DNA from: Phocaeicola plebeius | Lineage (GTDB): Bacteria; Bacteroidota; Bacteroidia; Bacteroidales; Bacteroidaceae | Length of the DNA: 40,774 nt | Assembly (NCBI GenBank): GCA_004558305.1 | Contig: SFDG01000024.1 | Location: 1-40,774 of the forward strand | Reading direction: 5' to 3' | Part shown: positions 7,436-16,602 of the stretch, piece by piece | Position numbering within the stretch: the stretch's first letter is position 1 | Layout: every line of letters begins with the position of its first letter | The notes under the pieces: generated by a model | Database searches by the model: none | The model's input: only the letters and a program-made list of their open reading frames with translations | Told to the model about the DNA's origin: nothing | Translations under genes and position numbers: made by a program

Positions 7436-9106
7436 ATGAAAAAAATGATCCTGACACTGCTGGCCGGCTGCGCCCTGTGGCCCAGCCTGCCGGCCCAAGA
7501 GAACCAAGTATCGAAAGTCTGGGTGGCCGACCAAGGGGACGGCACCTACAAGAACCCTGTACTCTATGCCGACTATTCCGACCCCGATGTGTGCCGGGTG
7601 GGTGACGACTTCTACCTCACCTCCTCCAGTTTCGGCTGTCTGCCCGGCCTGCAGATCCTCCATTCGAAGGACCTGGTGAACTGGCGCATCGTCAGTGCCG
7701 CCATTCCTTCCTCCTTGGCTCCCCATACCGACACCCTTCCGCAACACGGCAACCGGGTGTGGGCTCCTTGCATCCGCCACCACGACGGACAGTTCTATAT
7801 CTATTGGGGCGATCCGGACCAAGGCATCTTCCTGACGAAGGCCACCGATGTGAAAGGTCCCTGGACCGAACCAGTACTGGTGCTGGCAGCCAAGGGGGTG
7901 ATTGACACGACCCCGCTTTGGGACGACGACGGGAAAGTCTACCTGGCCCATGCCTTTGCCGGCAGCCGGGCGGGACTGAAAAGCGTCATTGCCGTCTGCG
8001 AACTGAACCAGGCTGGCGACAAGACCGTGACCCAGTCGCGCATTGTCTTCGACGGACATGAGGCGCACGAAACATGCGAAGGGCCTAAATTCTACAAGCG
8101 GAACGGCTATTACTACATTTTCCATCCGGCAGGCGGTGTGCCCACCGGCTGGCAGGTGGTGCTTCGCTCGAAGCAGGTCTATGGTCCGTATGAATGGCGC
8201 ACGGTGATGGCCCAGGGGAACAGCCCCATCAACGGCCCTCACCAGGGTGCATGGGTGGACACGCCGAGCGGTGAGGACTGGTTCCTGCATTTCCAGGATG
8301 TGGGTGCTGCGGGCCGGCTGGTACATCTGCAGCCCATGCAATGGGTGAACGACTGGCCGGTCATCGGCATCGATGCGGACGGGGACGGCTGCGGCGAACC
8401 GGTACTGACCTACCGCAAGCCGAAGGTAGGGACAAACGGTCCCGTCTGCACGCCGCAGGAAAGCGACGAGTTCGACAGCAACGAACTGGGCCTGCAATGG
8501 CAGTGGAATGCCAACGCCAATCCCAAATGGTACTTCTGTGATGCGACCAACAGCCGTCTGCGTCTTTACTCATATCCGGTGGACGAACAGTACACCAGCC
8601 TGTGGAGCGTACCGAACATGCTGCTGCAGAAATTCCCTGCGCCCAGTTTTTCGGCAACCATGAAACTGAAGTTCTCGCCCATTGCCAAATACACGGGCGA
8701 ACGGACCGGACTGGCGGTGATGGGCATGGACTATGCAGCCCTCATCCTGGAGAATACGGAGAACGGGCTGGTGCTCTCGCAGGTGGAATGCCTCAAGGCA
8801 GACAAAGGAAAGCAGGAAACGGTACACGCCACCCTGCCGTTGAAAAACGGGGAAATCTACCTCCGTGCCCGCATAACGGACACCGGCGAGAAGCTCTCGG
8901 CCAGCGAAGGCGGACATGACCACCTCGTGAAATGCCAGCTCAGCTACAGCCTCAACGGGAAGAAGTTCCTGCCCTTCGGCAAGGAGTTCCAGGTGAAAGA
9001 AGGAAAATGGATAGGGGCCAAAGTGGGCATGTTCTGCACCCGGCCTCAGCTGACCAGCAACGACGGCGGATGGGCCGACATCGACTGGTTCCGTATCGAG
9101 CCTTGA
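7436..9106 (+). CDS. GH43 glycoside hydrolase (arabinofuranosidase/xylosidase type)
   Basis: This 556-residue secreted enzyme has a signal peptide ending near SLPAQ. The five-bladed propeller GH43 triad is visible: base Asp49 in YADYSDPDVCRVGDDFYL, pKa-modulating Asp157 in VIDTTPLWDDDG, and acid Glu215 in CEGPKFYK. From about residue 345 (DEFDSNELGLQWQWNAN) a C-terminal concanavalin-like beta-sandwich follows, as in beta-xylosidase/arabinofuranosidase members of the family. It likely removes terminal arabinofuranose or xylose from plant polysaccharide side chains. It follows the DUF4861 gene by 41 bases and is third in the trio. The exact subfamily and sugar cannot be fixed from sequence alone. 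Confidence 0.93.
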   Translation: MKKMILTLLAGCALWPSLPAQENQVSKVWVADQGDGTYKNPVLYADYSDPDVCRVGDDFYLTSSSFGCLPGLQILHSKDLVNWRIVSAAIPSSLAPHTDTLPQHGNRVWAPCIRHHDGQFYIYWGDPDQGIFLTKATDVKGPWTEPVLVLAAKGVIDTTPLWDDDGKVYLAHAFAGSRAGLKSVIAVCELNQAGDKTVTQSRIVFDGHEAHETCEGPKFYKRNGYYYIFHPAGGVPTGWQVVLRSKQVYGPYEWRTVMAQGNSPINGPHQGAWVDTPSGEDWFLHFQDVGAAGRLVHLQPMQWVNDWPVIGIDADGDGCGEPVLTYRKPKVGTNGPVCTPQESDEFDSNELGLQWQWNANANPKWYFCDATNSRLRLYSYPVDEQYTSLWSVPNMLLQKFPAPSFSATMKLKFSPIAKYTGERTGLAVMGMDYAALILENTENGLVLSQVECLKADKGKQETVHATLPLKNGEIYLRARITDTGEKLSASEGGHDHLVKCQLSYSLNGKKFLPFGKEFQVKEGKWIGAKVGMFCTRPQLTSNDGGWADIDWFRIEP

Positions 9107-9145
9107 GCCGGCGAATCAGCTGGAAACACCTATGATAATCATGAA

Positions 9146-9203
9146 GAACGCAGTGAAACATCTGAAGACATCCACTTGATGTTGACAGATTTTCACTGCG
9201 TTC
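9146..9203. terminator. long hairpin between convergent GH43 and ROK genes
   Basis: GAACGCAGTGAAA (9146-9158) pairs exactly with TTTCACTGCGTTC (9191-9203). After a one-base bulge, ATCTG pairs with CAGAT, and ACATC/GATGT lie in the loop. The position between convergent genes suggests a bidirectional transcription stop. Neither side has a strong T tract, so it may act by structure alone. Confidence 0.5.
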
Positions 9204-9242
9204 AAAATGACAATTCGAAAAAATAGCTGATTATCGGGAAAA

Positions 9243-10223
9243 TCAGATAGTCACTTCACGAACTTCCCAACCCAGTGCACTGGCACCCAGCACAGCGGCA
9301 TCGGCATCCTTCAGCTGAGACAGCAGGAGCTTGGTCTTGCCAGCATAGATCTTCAGGATGTTGTCTTCCATCGCCTTCTGGATAGGCTTCATGATATAGT
9401 CGCCCGATTTAGCCAGACCACCGAACAATACAATCGCTTCGGGACTGGAGAAAGCAACAAAGTTAGCCAAAGCCTTACCGAGCACTTCGCCGGTGAACGC
9501 AAAGATGTCCAACGCCAGCTGGTCACCCTTCACGGCTGCATCGTAAACGTCCTTCGACTGGATTTCTTCTGCCGGAATATTACGCAGCAAGCTGGGTTCA
9601 GAACGCTTTACCAGGAACTCGCGGGCGGTGCGTGCCACACCCGTAGCCGAGCAGTAAGTCTCCAGACAGCCCTTGCGGCCGCAACCGCACTGACGGCCAT
9701 CGGGATCGACAATCACGTGACCCAATTCACCGGCAAAGCCATCATGACCATATACCAACTGGCCGTTGACGACAATACCACTTCCGACACCTGTACCGAG
9801 GGTAATCATGATGAAATCCTTCAGTCCGCGAGCTGCACCATAGGTCATTTCGCCGATGGCCGCTGCATTGGCATCGTTGGTCAGGGCAGTAGGAATGCCC
9901 AGTTTTTCTTCGAACAGGGCAGCCAAGGGAATGACACCCTTCCACGGCAGATTGGGAGCAAACTCAATGGTACCGTTATAATAGTTGCCATTGGGCGCAC
10001 CTACACCCATACCTTTGATCTTGTCGGCACCGCCCACCTGCTGTACCAGCGGCAGGAGCTTCTTGCACACAGCATCCACGTATTCTTCGATCTTTTCGTA
10101 TTGCTGAGTCTTTACGGAATCGGTTGCCAACACGTTACCTCTTGAATCTACTACACCGAAAACGGTATTTGTACCGCCGATGTCCATGCCCACTACGTAG
10201 GGCTTTTCCATGTTTATAGTCAT
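9243..10223 (-). CDS. ROK family sugar kinase (glucokinase-like)
   Basis: This 326-residue cytoplasmic ROK protein has the ATP-binding motif GMDIGGTNTVFGVVD at 12-26. A sugar-binding segment GFAGELGHVIVD, including the ExGH motif, is followed by the zinc-binding cysteine motif CGCGRKGCLETYCS. No helix-turn-helix precedes the kinase domain, so it is a kinase rather than a ROK repressor. Bacteroides glucokinases have this form and size, making glucose the most likely substrate, though N-acetylmannosamine or other hexoses cannot be excluded. An alternative ATG lies four codons in. A consensus promoter lies directly upstream. It is a single-gene unit facing the GH43 gene. Confidence 0.9.
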   Translation of the reverse strand: MTINMEKPYVVGMDIGGTNTVFGVVDSRGNVLATDSVKTQQYEKIEEYVDAVCKKLLPLVQQVGGADKIKGMGVGAPNGNYYNGTIEFAPNLPWKGVIPLAALFEEKLGIPTALTNDANAAAIGEMTYGAARGLKDFIMITLGTGVGSGIVVNGQLVYGHDGFAGELGHVIVDPDGRQCGCGRKGCLETYCSATGVARTAREFLVKRSEPSLLRNIPAEEIQSKDVYDAAVKGDQLALDIFAFTGEVLGKALANFVAFSSPEAIVLFGGLAKSGDYIMKPIQKAMEDNILKIYAGKTKLLLSQLKDADAAVLGASALGWEVREVTI

Positions 10224-10254
10224 GATATTACACTTATAGGGTTAATTGTATTGA

Positions 10255-10286
10255 CAAAAGTAAGAAAAGCGGAAAAAACAGACAAA
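10255..10286 (-). promoter_or_regulatory. Bacteroidetes-type promoter of ROK kinase
   Basis: On the minus strand TTTG (10286-10283), a 20-base spacer and TACTTTTG (10262-10255) form a full consensus match 32 bases upstream of the kinase start. Confidence 0.75.
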
Positions 10287-10360
10287 TTTTTTCGGCAATT
10301 TTTCGAGCACTCTTGTAACTTTTCTTACCTTCGTGCCATCTAAACAAGAAAAAGAAGGAT

Positions 10361-11080
10361 ATGATTGAACTGAATAACATCCACAAGACCTACCACAACG
10401 GGGCACCGCTACATGTGCTGAAAGGCATTGACCTACACATCCATAAGGGTGAATTTGTCTCTATCATGGGAGCATCGGGGTCCGGGAAATCCACCTTATT
10501 AAATATATTGGGGATTCTCGACAACTACGACGAAGGGGAGTACCGCCTGAACGGCCTCCTCATCAAAGACCTCAGCGAGACGAAGGCTGCCGACATGCGC
10601 AACCGGATGATCGGCTTCATCTTCCAGTCGTTCAACCTGATTTCGTTCAAGAATGCCATGGAGAACGTGGCGCTTCCCTTGTTCTACCAGGGAGTGGGAC
10701 GGAAAAAGCGCAATGAACTGGCGTTGGAGTACCTCGACAAGCTGGGACTGAAGGAATGGGCACACCACATGCCCAACGAGCTGTCCGGCGGACAGAAACA
10801 GCGGGTCGCCATCGCCCGGGCCCTGATTTCGAAACCTCAGATCATCCTGGCCGACGAACCGACCGGTGCCTTGGACAGCAAGACCTCGGTGGAAGTGATG
10901 AATATCCTGAAGGAACTGCACGACCGGGAGGGACTGACCATCGTCGTCGTGACCCACGAGAGCGGAGTGGCCAACCAGACCAACAAGATCATCCACATCA
11001 AGGACGGTATCATCGAACGGATTGACGACAATATCGACCACAACGCATCGCCGTTCGGCAAGAACGGATACATGAAATAA
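10361..11080 (+). CDS. ABC transporter ATP-binding protein (MacB/LolD type)
   Basis: This 239-residue ATPase energises the tripartite exporter encoded downstream. Walker A is GASGSGKST at 37-45, the Q-loop glutamine is in FIFQSFNLI (Q89), the ABC signature is LSGGQKQR at 141-148, Walker B is IILADEP at 161-167, and the H-loop is in VVVTHES. The spacing and the LD-type D-loop (GALDSKT) match the MacB/LolD subfamily that works with FtsX-fold permeases by mechanotransmission. An AAGAAGG ribosome-binding sequence precedes the ATG. The upstream TACCTTCG at 10326-10333 is one base off a -7 box. It lies 37 bases before the first permease gene, so it begins a five-gene operon running to 16093. Confidence 0.93.
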   Translation: MIELNNIHKTYHNGAPLHVLKGIDLHIHKGEFVSIMGASGSGKSTLLNILGILDNYDEGEYRLNGLLIKDLSETKAADMRNRMIGFIFQSFNLISFKNAMENVALPLFYQGVGRKKRNELALEYLDKLGLKEWAHHMPNELSGGQKQRVAIARALISKPQIILADEPTGALDSKTSVEVMNILKELHDREGLTIVVVTHESGVANQTNKIIHIKDGIIERIDDNIDHNASPFGKNGYMK

Positions 11081-11117
11081 AGGAACCACACTCATTGATA
11101 ATTGCTATTCTACAGCT

Positions 11118-12368
11118 ATGATTGATCTCTTACTTGAACTGTACGGCACCATTCTGCGCAACAAGCTGCGCACGGCCCTGACGGGGTTTGCCGTGGCATG
11201 GGGCATCTTCATGCTCATCGTGCTGCTGGGATCCGGCAACGGACTCATCCATGCGTTCGAGAACCGTTCGAGCAGCATGATGATGAACTCCATGCAAGTC
11301 TATCCCGGATGGACCAGCCTGCCCTACAACGGACTGAAGGAAGGCCGGCAAATCTCGCTGAGCGATGCCGACCGACGGGCATCCGCGGAAACCTTTCCCG
11401 AAAACATCCTTTCTTCCGGTGCCACCGTCAGCACGAACAGCGTTTCCCTGCGTTACCGGAAAGAGTCCGTAAGCATCACCATCAACGGCGTATTCCCGAA
11501 CTATCCCCAACTGAACGCCATCACCCTGAAGCGGGGACGCTTCATCAACGAACGCGACATGGAAGAACGGCGCAAAGTCATCATCCTGCACGAAAAGACC
11601 GCCGACATCCTCTTCCCGAAGACCGAGCCATTGGGGAAACGAATCGAGAGCCAGGGCGTTTCCTACCAGGTAGTGGGCATCTATGCCGACCAGAACAGTT
11701 TCCAGCCTTCGGCACTGGCACCGTTTACGACCATACAGCTGGTCTACCAGAAGGGCGACAGCATCGACAATATCACCTTCACCACCCAAGGACTGACGGA
11801 TGAAGCGACGAATACAGCCTTCGAGCAAGACCTGCGCTGCCTGCTGGGAGACCGGAAGCAGTTCGACCCGACGGACAACAGTGCCATATGGATCTGGAAC
11901 CGGCTCACCCAGTACCAGCAGCAACAGACAGCCAACAACATCCTGCACATTGCCATCTGGGTCATCGGCATCTTCACCCTGCTGAGCGGCATCGTGGGAG
12001 TGAGCAACATCATGCTCATCACCGTGCGCGAACGCACCCATGAGTTCGGCATCCGCAAGGCTCTGGGCGCCAAGCCTGCCTCCATCCTGCGGCTGATTGT
12101 GGCGGAGAGCGTTGCCATCACCACCTTCTTCGGCTACCTCGGCATGGTGGCGGGAGTGGCCGTGACGGAATACATGAACCAGGTGGCCGGAGAGAAGGTG
12201 GTGGATGCGGGGATGTTCCAGTTCACGGTGTTCGAGAACCCGACCGTCGACCTCTCCATTGCCATACAGGCGACTCTTACCCTGATCATCGCGGGCACGC
12301 TGGCAGGCTTGTTCCCTGCCCTCAAGGCTGTCCGCATCCGACCCATTGAAGCACTTAGAGCAGATTGA
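11118..12368 (+). CDS. ABC transporter permease 1 (MacB/FtsX family)
   Basis: This 416-residue inner membrane protein has one N-terminal membrane segment (about 15-38), a large periplasmic MacB-type domain (about 45-270) and three C-terminal membrane helices of the FtsX domain. The coupling segment MLITVRERTHEFGIRKALGAKPASI (split here by family: RERTHEFGIRKALGA) contacts the ATPase. It ends VRIRPIEALRAD, the usual FtsX tail. Unlike E. coli MacB it carries no fused ATPase. It overlaps nothing but is followed two bases later by a second, different permease, so the functional pair is probably a heterodimer. Confidence 0.92.
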   Translation: MIDLLLELYGTILRNKLRTALTGFAVAWGIFMLIVLLGSGNGLIHAFENRSSSMMMNSMQVYPGWTSLPYNGLKEGRQISLSDADRRASAETFPENILSSGATVSTNSVSLRYRKESVSITINGVFPNYPQLNAITLKRGRFINERDMEERRKVIILHEKTADILFPKTEPLGKRIESQGVSYQVVGIYADQNSFQPSALAPFTTIQLVYQKGDSIDNITFTTQGLTDEATNTAFEQDLRCLLGDRKQFDPTDNSAIWIWNRLTQYQQQQTANNILHIAIWVIGIFTLLSGIVGVSNIMLITVRERTHEFGIRKALGAKPASILRLIVAESVAITTFFGYLGMVAGVAVTEYMNQVAGEKVVDAGMFQFTVFENPTVDLSIAIQATLTLIIAGTLAGLFPALKAVRIRPIEALRAD

Positions 12369-12370
12369 TT

Positions 12371-13603
12371 ATGAGATACTTTGATATAGACACCTGGGAA
12401 GAGATACTGGTGACCATCACCCGTAACCGCACCCGCAGCTTACTGACCGCTTTCGGCATCTTCTGGGGCATTTTCATGCTCATTGCCCTCATGGGAGGCG
12501 CACAGGGAGTACAGGACCTCATGTCCGCCAACTTCAAGGGCTTTGCCAGCAACTCCGGATTCCTGGGCTCCAACACGACCAGCAAGGCGTACAAAGGCTT
12601 CCAGCAGGGACGCTACTGGGACCTGGAGAACAGCGACGTGACCCGTCTGAGGAAGGCTGTGCCCGAACTGGATATCGTCACGCCGACCCTGGCCCGCTGG
12701 GGCAACAAGATGGTGTACCAGGAGAACAGCATCAACGGCACGTTGAAGGGGAATTACCCCGAGTACGAACAGATAGAAGAGCCGAACATGCTCTTCGGAC
12801 GCTACATCAACCATCTGGATGTCCGCGACCGGCGCAAGGTATGTGTCATCGGCAAACAGATCTACGAAACCTTGTTTCCCGATAAGGGCAATCCCTGCGG
12901 GAAATTCATCGAAGTGGGTGGCATCTACTACCAGGTCATCGGCGTGAATATGGCGACTGCGAATATCTCCATCAACGGCAATGCGGAAACCTCGGTCATC
13001 ATCCCTTTCTCTACGATGCAGCACAACTATAACTTCGGCAACAAGGTGCAGATAATCTGCTACACGGCCCGCCGGGGTATCAGCATCAGTTCGCTGGAGA
13101 AACGGATTGCAGAAGTGGTGAAGCAGGCCCACCTGATTCATCCCGACGACCGGCAGGCCCTGATCCAACTCAATGCGGAAGCCATGTTCAGCATGATGGA
13201 CGACCTGTTTTCGGGCATCCGCCTGCTGGGGTGGCTGGTCGGACTGGGAACGCTGCTGGCAGGGGCCATCGGGGTGAGCAACATCATGATGGTGACCGTG
13301 AAGGAACGGACGACAGAAATCGGCATCCGCCGGGCCATCGGTGCCCGACCGAAGGACATCCTCGGACAAATCCTGTCGGAAAGCATGGTCCTCACGGTAC
13401 TGGCCGGCATGGGAGGCATCTGTTTCGGGGTGTTCCTGCTGAACATCGTGGAGCAGACCGTCCACGATGCCCACTTCCAGATCAGTTTTTGGGGAGCCAT
13501 CGGAGCGTGTGTCATCCTGACCCTGCTGGGACTGCTGGCCGGACTGGCCCCTGCTTTCCGGGCCATGGCGGTGAAACCCATCGATGCCATGAGGGACGAA
13601 TGA
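12371..13603 (+). CDS. ABC transporter permease 2 (MacB/FtsX family)
   Basis: This 410-residue paralogue of the preceding permease has the same layout: an N-terminal helix at about 18-40 (TAFGIFWGIFMLIALMGG), a periplasmic domain, and three C-terminal helices with VKERTTEIGIRRAIGARPKDI as the coupling segment and the ending VKPIDAMRDE. The ATG at 12371 is used; an in-frame TTG at 12365 would overlap the previous stop. The two permeases differ clearly in their periplasmic parts, which suggests a division of roles in substrate entry or adaptor docking. Such paired permeases are common in Bacteroidetes exporters. Confidence 0.92.
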   Translation: MRYFDIDTWEEILVTITRNRTRSLLTAFGIFWGIFMLIALMGGAQGVQDLMSANFKGFASNSGFLGSNTTSKAYKGFQQGRYWDLENSDVTRLRKAVPELDIVTPTLARWGNKMVYQENSINGTLKGNYPEYEQIEEPNMLFGRYINHLDVRDRRKVCVIGKQIYETLFPDKGNPCGKFIEVGGIYYQVIGVNMATANISINGNAETSVIIPFSTMQHNYNFGNKVQIICYTARRGISISSLEKRIAEVVKQAHLIHPDDRQALIQLNAEAMFSMMDDLFSGIRLLGWLVGLGTLLAGAIGVSNIMMVTVKERTTEIGIRRAIGARPKDILGQILSESMVLTVLAGMGGICFGVFLLNIVEQTVHDAHFQISFWGAIGACVILTLLGLLAGLAPAFRAMAVKPIDAMRDE

Positions 13604-13607
13604 TAGC

Positions 13608-13660
13608 AATTAAAAATTTAAAATTAAAAATTAAAAATGAGGAATGAAGAATGAAGAATA
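13608..13660. repeat. A/T-rich direct repeats AATTAAAAATT and GAATGAAGAATGAAGAAT
   Basis: Between permease 2 and the adaptor gene there are runs of (TTAAAAA)n-like words followed by three GAATGA/GAATGAAG words. This low-complexity type of spacer recurs in Bacteroides intergenic regions. It overlaps the alternative start of the adaptor gene. Confidence 0.6.
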
Positions 13661-13674
13661 TTAATAAGACAGAT

Positions 13675-14772
13675 ATGAAAAAGTACATTAGAATTGCAGT
13701 ATTGGTGCTGATAGCACTGATCTTCGTAGGAACATTTGTTTTCCTGTACCGGAAATCGCAACCCAAAGAAAAGGTGTACCACATCGAGACTTCCACCGTG
13801 ACCGACTTGAAACAGAGTACCGTAGCGACCGGGAAGATTGAGCCACGCGATGAGATACAGATCAAGCCGCAGATTTCGGGAATCATTTCCGAGGTCTATA
13901 AGGAAGCCGGACAACATGTCAGGAAAGGGGAAATCATCGCCAAGGTAAAGGTGATTCCGGAACTGGGACAGCTCAATTCTGCCGAAAGCCGGGTACGGCT
14001 GGCTGAAATCAACGGCAAGCAGTGCGAAACCGACCTTGCCCGCATGGAACAGCTGCACGGCAGCCGTCTGGTCAGCGACGAGGAATATGAAAAGAGCCTG
14101 CTGACCGCCCGACAGGCACGCGAGGAACTCCAGGCGGCCAAAGACAACCTGGAAATCATCAAGGAAGGTATCACCAAGAGCAGTGCCTCGTTCAGCAGCA
14201 CCCTGATCCGCTCCACCATCGACGGGCTGATTCTGGATGTCCCCGTCAAGGTGGGCAACTCGGTCATCATGAGCAATACGTTCAACGACGGCACCACCAT
14301 TGCCACCGTGGCCGATATGGGTGACCTTATCTTCCGAGGCAATGTGGACGAGACCGAGGTGGGACGTATTCACGAAGGGGTTCCTGTCACCATCACCTTG
14401 GGAGCCTTGCAGAACATGTCGTTCGATGCCACGCTGGAATACATCTCGCCCAAAAGCACCGAAAACAACGGTGCCAACCAGTTTGAAATCAAGGCAGCCA
14501 TCCAGGTTCCCGACAGTGTGACCATCCGTTCGGGCTACAGCGCCAATGCAGAAATCGTCCTGCAGGAGGCGAAAGGTGCCGTTGCCGTACCTGAGAGCAC
14601 TGTAGAATTCAGCAACGACTCTGCCTTCGTCTACGTGATGACCGACAGCATACCGATGCAGAAATTCGACCGACGCACCGTCACGACCGGTATCAGCAAC
14701 GGTCTGCTTATAGAAATCAAACAAGGACTGAAAGCCGGAGAACGTGTACGCGGCTTGCAAACAGAAGAATAA
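13675..14772 (+). CDS. periplasmic adaptor (membrane fusion) protein, MacA/HlyD-like
   Basis: This 365-residue protein has an N-terminal membrane anchor (about 2-25), a biotinyl-lipoyl hybrid motif (ATGKIEPRDEIQIKPQISG and QHVRKGEIIAKVKV), a coiled-coil hairpin (about 100-165, rich in charged heptads) and a beta-barrel domain (GNVDETEVGRIHEGVPVTI). It should bridge the inner membrane permeases and the TolC-like channel. The start at 13675 (MKKYIRIAV) is preferred because the membrane anchor begins there. An in-frame ATG at 13651 would add eight residues derived from the A/T repeat. The gene belongs to the ABC exporter operon, four bases before the TolC gene. Confidence 0.9.
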   Translation: MKKYIRIAVLVLIALIFVGTFVFLYRKSQPKEKVYHIETSTVTDLKQSTVATGKIEPRDEIQIKPQISGIISEVYKEAGQHVRKGEIIAKVKVIPELGQLNSAESRVRLAEINGKQCETDLARMEQLHGSRLVSDEEYEKSLLTARQAREELQAAKDNLEIIKEGITKSSASFSSTLIRSTIDGLILDVPVKVGNSVIMSNTFNDGTTIATVADMGDLIFRGNVDETEVGRIHEGVPVTITLGALQNMSFDATLEYISPKSTENNGANQFEIKAAIQVPDSVTIRSGYSANAEIVLQEAKGAVAVPESTVEFSNDSAFVYVMTDSIPMQKFDRRTVTTGISNGLLIEIKQGLKAGERVRGLQTEE

Positions 14773-14776
14773 CGCC

Positions 14777-16093
14777 ATGAAGACCATCACTTACCTCCTT
14801 GCGGGCACCCTTGCCCTGCCCGCTTCGGCGCAACAGGCATGGGACTTGCGCCAGTGCATCGACTATGCCATCGAGCACAACCTCACCATCAAGCAACAGG
14901 AAGAAAACCGTAACCAGTCGGAAGTGGATCTGCATACGGCCAAGTGGAGCCGCCTGCCCAACCTGAACGGGAGCGCTTCCCACTCGTTCAACTTCGGAAG
15001 GAGCCTGCAGGCAGACAATACGTACCAGAGCATCAACACGCAGAACACCAACTTCTCGCTCAACACCTCCGTACCGTTGTTTACGGGAATGCAGATTCCC
15101 CATAACATTGCCCTGCAGAAGCTGAACCTGAAGGCAGCCACCGAGGACCTGCAGAAGGCCAAGGACGACATCAGCCTGCAGATTGCTTCCCTGTACCTGC
15201 AGGTGCTCTACAACCAGGAACTGGCCCTCATCGCCCGGCAACAGGTAGCACTGAGCCAGGAAATGCTGGAACGGAAAAAGGCCTATCTGGATAACGGGAA
15301 GGCATCGGAAGCCGAATGGTACGAAGCCAAGTCGCGAGTGGCACAAGACGAATTGTCGGCCGTACAGGCCGAGAACAACTGCCGGCTGGCCTTGCTCGAC
15401 CTCAGCCAACTGTTGGAATTGCCCACCCCCGACGGCTTCAGCATTGTTTCCCCCGACATCGACGAGCATCACCTCTCCGGCTCCATCGTAGCTCCTGACG
15501 ACATCTTCCAGGAGGCTGTATTGTCCAAACCGGCCATCAAGGCGGCCACCTACCGGCTGGAAGGAGCCACTCACAGCATCCGCATCGCCCAAAGTGCCTA
15601 CTATCCGCAACTGAGTTTCGGGGCCGGCATCGGCACCAACTACTACAAAGTGAACGGCTACCAGAACAACAGTTTCGGATCGCAGCTGAAAGACAATTTC
15701 AGCCAATATCTCGGTTTCTCGCTGAGCGTACCTCTCTTCAACCGCTTTGCCACCCGCAATCAGGTACGGAGTGCCCGCATCCGCCAGAACACCCTAAGCT
15801 GGCAGTTGGAGGAAGCCAAGAAAACCCTGTTCAAGGAAATCCAGCAGGCCTACTACAATGCCCTGAACGCGGAAAGCCAGCTGAAAAGCAGTACCACTGC
15901 CGACGAGGCAGCAGCCGCCTCGTTCGAGTTGATGAAGGAGAAATATGCACAAGGGAAAGCCAATGCCACCGAATACAACGAGTCGCGTACCAACTGGATG
16001 AAAGCGGTCTCCAACCGCCTGCAGGCCAAATACGACTATGTGTTCCGTACGAAAATCCTGGATTTCTACCGAGGCATCGAACTGAGACTTTAA
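14777..16093 (+). CDS. TolC family outer membrane efflux protein
   Basis: This 439-residue protein has a signal peptide (MKTITYLLAGTLALPASAQQ) and two outer-membrane-efflux repeats of long alpha-helices (about 20-210 and 230-435). WDLRQCIDYAIEHN at the N terminus is the typical TolC-family opening in Bacteroidetes. It forms the trimeric outer membrane duct of the pump encoded upstream. The ATG at 14777 was chosen over one at 14744, which would overlap the adaptor gene and lack a signal peptide. It is the last gene of the operon; an imperfect stem-loop (16122-16190) lies just after the stop and may end transcription. Confidence 0.92.
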   Translation: MKTITYLLAGTLALPASAQQAWDLRQCIDYAIEHNLTIKQQEENRNQSEVDLHTAKWSRLPNLNGSASHSFNFGRSLQADNTYQSINTQNTNFSLNTSVPLFTGMQIPHNIALQKLNLKAATEDLQKAKDDISLQIASLYLQVLYNQELALIARQQVALSQEMLERKKAYLDNGKASEAEWYEAKSRVAQDELSAVQAENNCRLALLDLSQLLELPTPDGFSIVSPDIDEHHLSGSIVAPDDIFQEAVLSKPAIKAATYRLEGATHSIRIAQSAYYPQLSFGAGIGTNYYKVNGYQNNSFGSQLKDNFSQYLGFSLSVPLFNRFATRNQVRSARIRQNTLSWQLEEAKKTLFKEIQQAYYNALNAESQLKSSTTADEAAAASFELMKEKYAQGKANATEYNESRTNWMKAVSNRLQAKYDYVFRTKILDFYRGIELRL

Positions 16094-16350
16094 TGAGAAA
16101 AGGAAAGGACCGATTTGCATTCAGCGGATGTCTGCAGAATTTTCGCTTCGCTCAGCTCGACAGGTCGTCCCTGTTCTGACAGATCCGCTGTTGAAATTAG
16201 TGTGTTACAGTCTGTCACAGATCGCTCAGGCAGCCGCTTTCGCAGGACTTTCTGTAGCCCATCACCAGTGGCTGTCTCTCCTGATGACACTACAAAGATA
16301 AGAAGGAAGGGGAAGGAAAGCAAGAAAATGACTCCCTTTGTTGCGACCTC

Positions 16351-16540
16351 CAATGGGGGTCGCAAAGGGGTCGCAAGGGGGTCGCATGAGGGTCGCGAAA
16401 ATCGTAATCCGCTGTATGACAATGACATGCAGAGGGTCGCAAAAATGAGAAAGAAGGGTCGGAAAATAGTCGGGCACGGTCGGATTAGGGCCGTAAAATG
16501 GTCGCATCGGGGTCGCATGGAGGTAGCAAGGGGTCGCACC
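16351..16540. repeat. interspersed GGTCGC(A) repeat array
   Basis: Within about 190 bases GGTCGC occurs eight times on the plus strand, most within GGGGTCGCA, with one inverted copy (TGCGACC near 16352) and several one-base variants (GGTCGG, GGTAGC). The spacing is irregular, about 9-80 bases, so it is a cluster and not a strict tandem repeat. Confidence 0.75.
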
Positions 16541-16602
16541 AGTTCCCCTTACTGTCTTCCTGGGCAAAGCGAAGGAACAACATCCGACGAGGTTTCTTCG
16601 TT

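Noticed and set aside
10326..10333. TACCTTCG as promoter of the exporter operon
   Set aside because: One mismatch in the -7 box and no TTTG at -33; kept only as a remark in the ATPase entry.
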